A DNA stretch of 64,000 nucleotides from Ilyomonas limi (lineage in GTDB: Bacteria; Bacteroidota; Bacteroidia; Chitinophagales; Chitinophagaceae), in the NCBI RefSeq assembly GCF_005233845.1, contig NZ_SZQL01000001.1:640158-704157 (forward strand), read 5' to 3'. Below the pieces are notes generated by a model that saw only the letters and a program-made list of their open reading frames with translations, was not told where the DNA came from and searched no databases. Below, in pieces: positions 63,885-64,000 of this stretch (positions within the stretch are counted from its first letter, which is position 1; each line of letters begins with the position of its first letter). The translations under genes were made by a program, and so were the position numbers.

Positions 63885-64000
63885 ATGGAAAAAAACAACT
63901 TTATAGATTATATCCGCATCTTTTGCCGGAGCGGGCATGGCGGTGCCGGCAGCCGGCATTTCATGCGCAATAAACTAACCTCTAAAGGTGGTCCCGATGG
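63885..64000 (+). CDS. obg: GTPase Obg/CgtA, N-terminal part (truncated by window edge)
   Basis: The first 38 codons of a ribosome-associated GTPase: NFIDYIRIFCRSGHGGAGS and the KGGPDG segment are the start of the Obg fold (glycine-rich domain). The gene continues beyond the window, so the GTPase domain cannot be seen. The ATG at 63885 is the family start. Confidence 0.9.
   Translation, partial: MEKNNFIDYIRIFCRSGHGGAGSRHFMRNKLTSKGGPD

Noticed and set aside
1-64000. CRISPR array, prophage or complete insertion sequence
   Set aside because: No regularly spaced identical repeats, phage structural genes or IS with both ends were seen; only the IS6-like end at position 2-115.

Overview
The window looks like a chromosomal segment of a member of the Bacteroidota, most likely a Chitinophagaceae-type soil or freshwater bacterium. 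The clues are: a PorX-type regulator (response regulator fused to a PglZ domain) of the type IX secretion system; DUF3857/transglutaminase-like exported proteins in tandem; a bifunctional HisB; CreD beside a small winged-helix regulator; TANNTTTG-like -7 promoter elements; start codons with A-rich upstream sequence instead of Shine-Dalgarno sites; and dispersed imperfect palindromes of the ACCGCGAAGGCGCGAAG type between genes. No taxonomic assignment is possible beyond this without a search.

Layout. 1-940: debris of a mobile element (end of an IS6-like transposase, then the C-terminal part of a large serine recombinase) abutting and overlapping tRNA-Arg(CCU). 998-4053: exported glyoxalase-fold protein, TPR membrane protein, secreted M28 peptidase. 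4359-10038: xylose locus (AraC-type regulator, xylB, xylA, MFS permease). 10592-14273: small membrane peptide, ubiX, yidC, orphan ABC ATPase. 14761-19422: pyruvate dehydrogenase E2, M23 peptidase lipoprotein, purD. 19727-29022: POT peptide transporter, SurA-like foldase, PorX, a nonsense-mutated Uma2 gene, a TlpA-like thioredoxin followed by a PpiC foldase. 29251-33296: hisC and hisB on the minus strand with a PQQ-type sugar dehydrogenase and a cytochrome c between them. 33376-37785: response regulator, NtrC-type sigma-54 activator, dnaX.

38313-43699 is a one-directional membrane/stress cluster: membrane protein, winged-helix regulator, CreD, a two-TM protein, a ferritin-like protein, DgkA and a DUF1361 protein broken by an in-frame TGA. 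Two copies of a palindrome (CTTTGTAATACAAAG type) precede the first gene and creD and are good candidates for the local regulator's binding sites. 43810-50802: thioredoxin, then a signalling cluster (response regulator, GNAT/autoinducer-synthase-like acyltransferase, VAO/PCMH-type flavoprotein, 7TM histidine kinase, receiver-kinase hybrid). I consider this cluster the best candidate for an undescribed system, possibly small-molecule synthesis paired with membrane sensing.

50941-64000: RidA, Ig-like lipoprotein, GNAT-like protein, queG, three tandem DUF3857 proteins (two without the transglutaminase Cys/His), an Mrp/NBP35 ATPase, a carboxypeptidase-like-domain exported protein, and the first codons of obg. 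Several intrinsic terminators are clear. No CRISPR array, complete insertion sequence, prophage or rRNA was seen.
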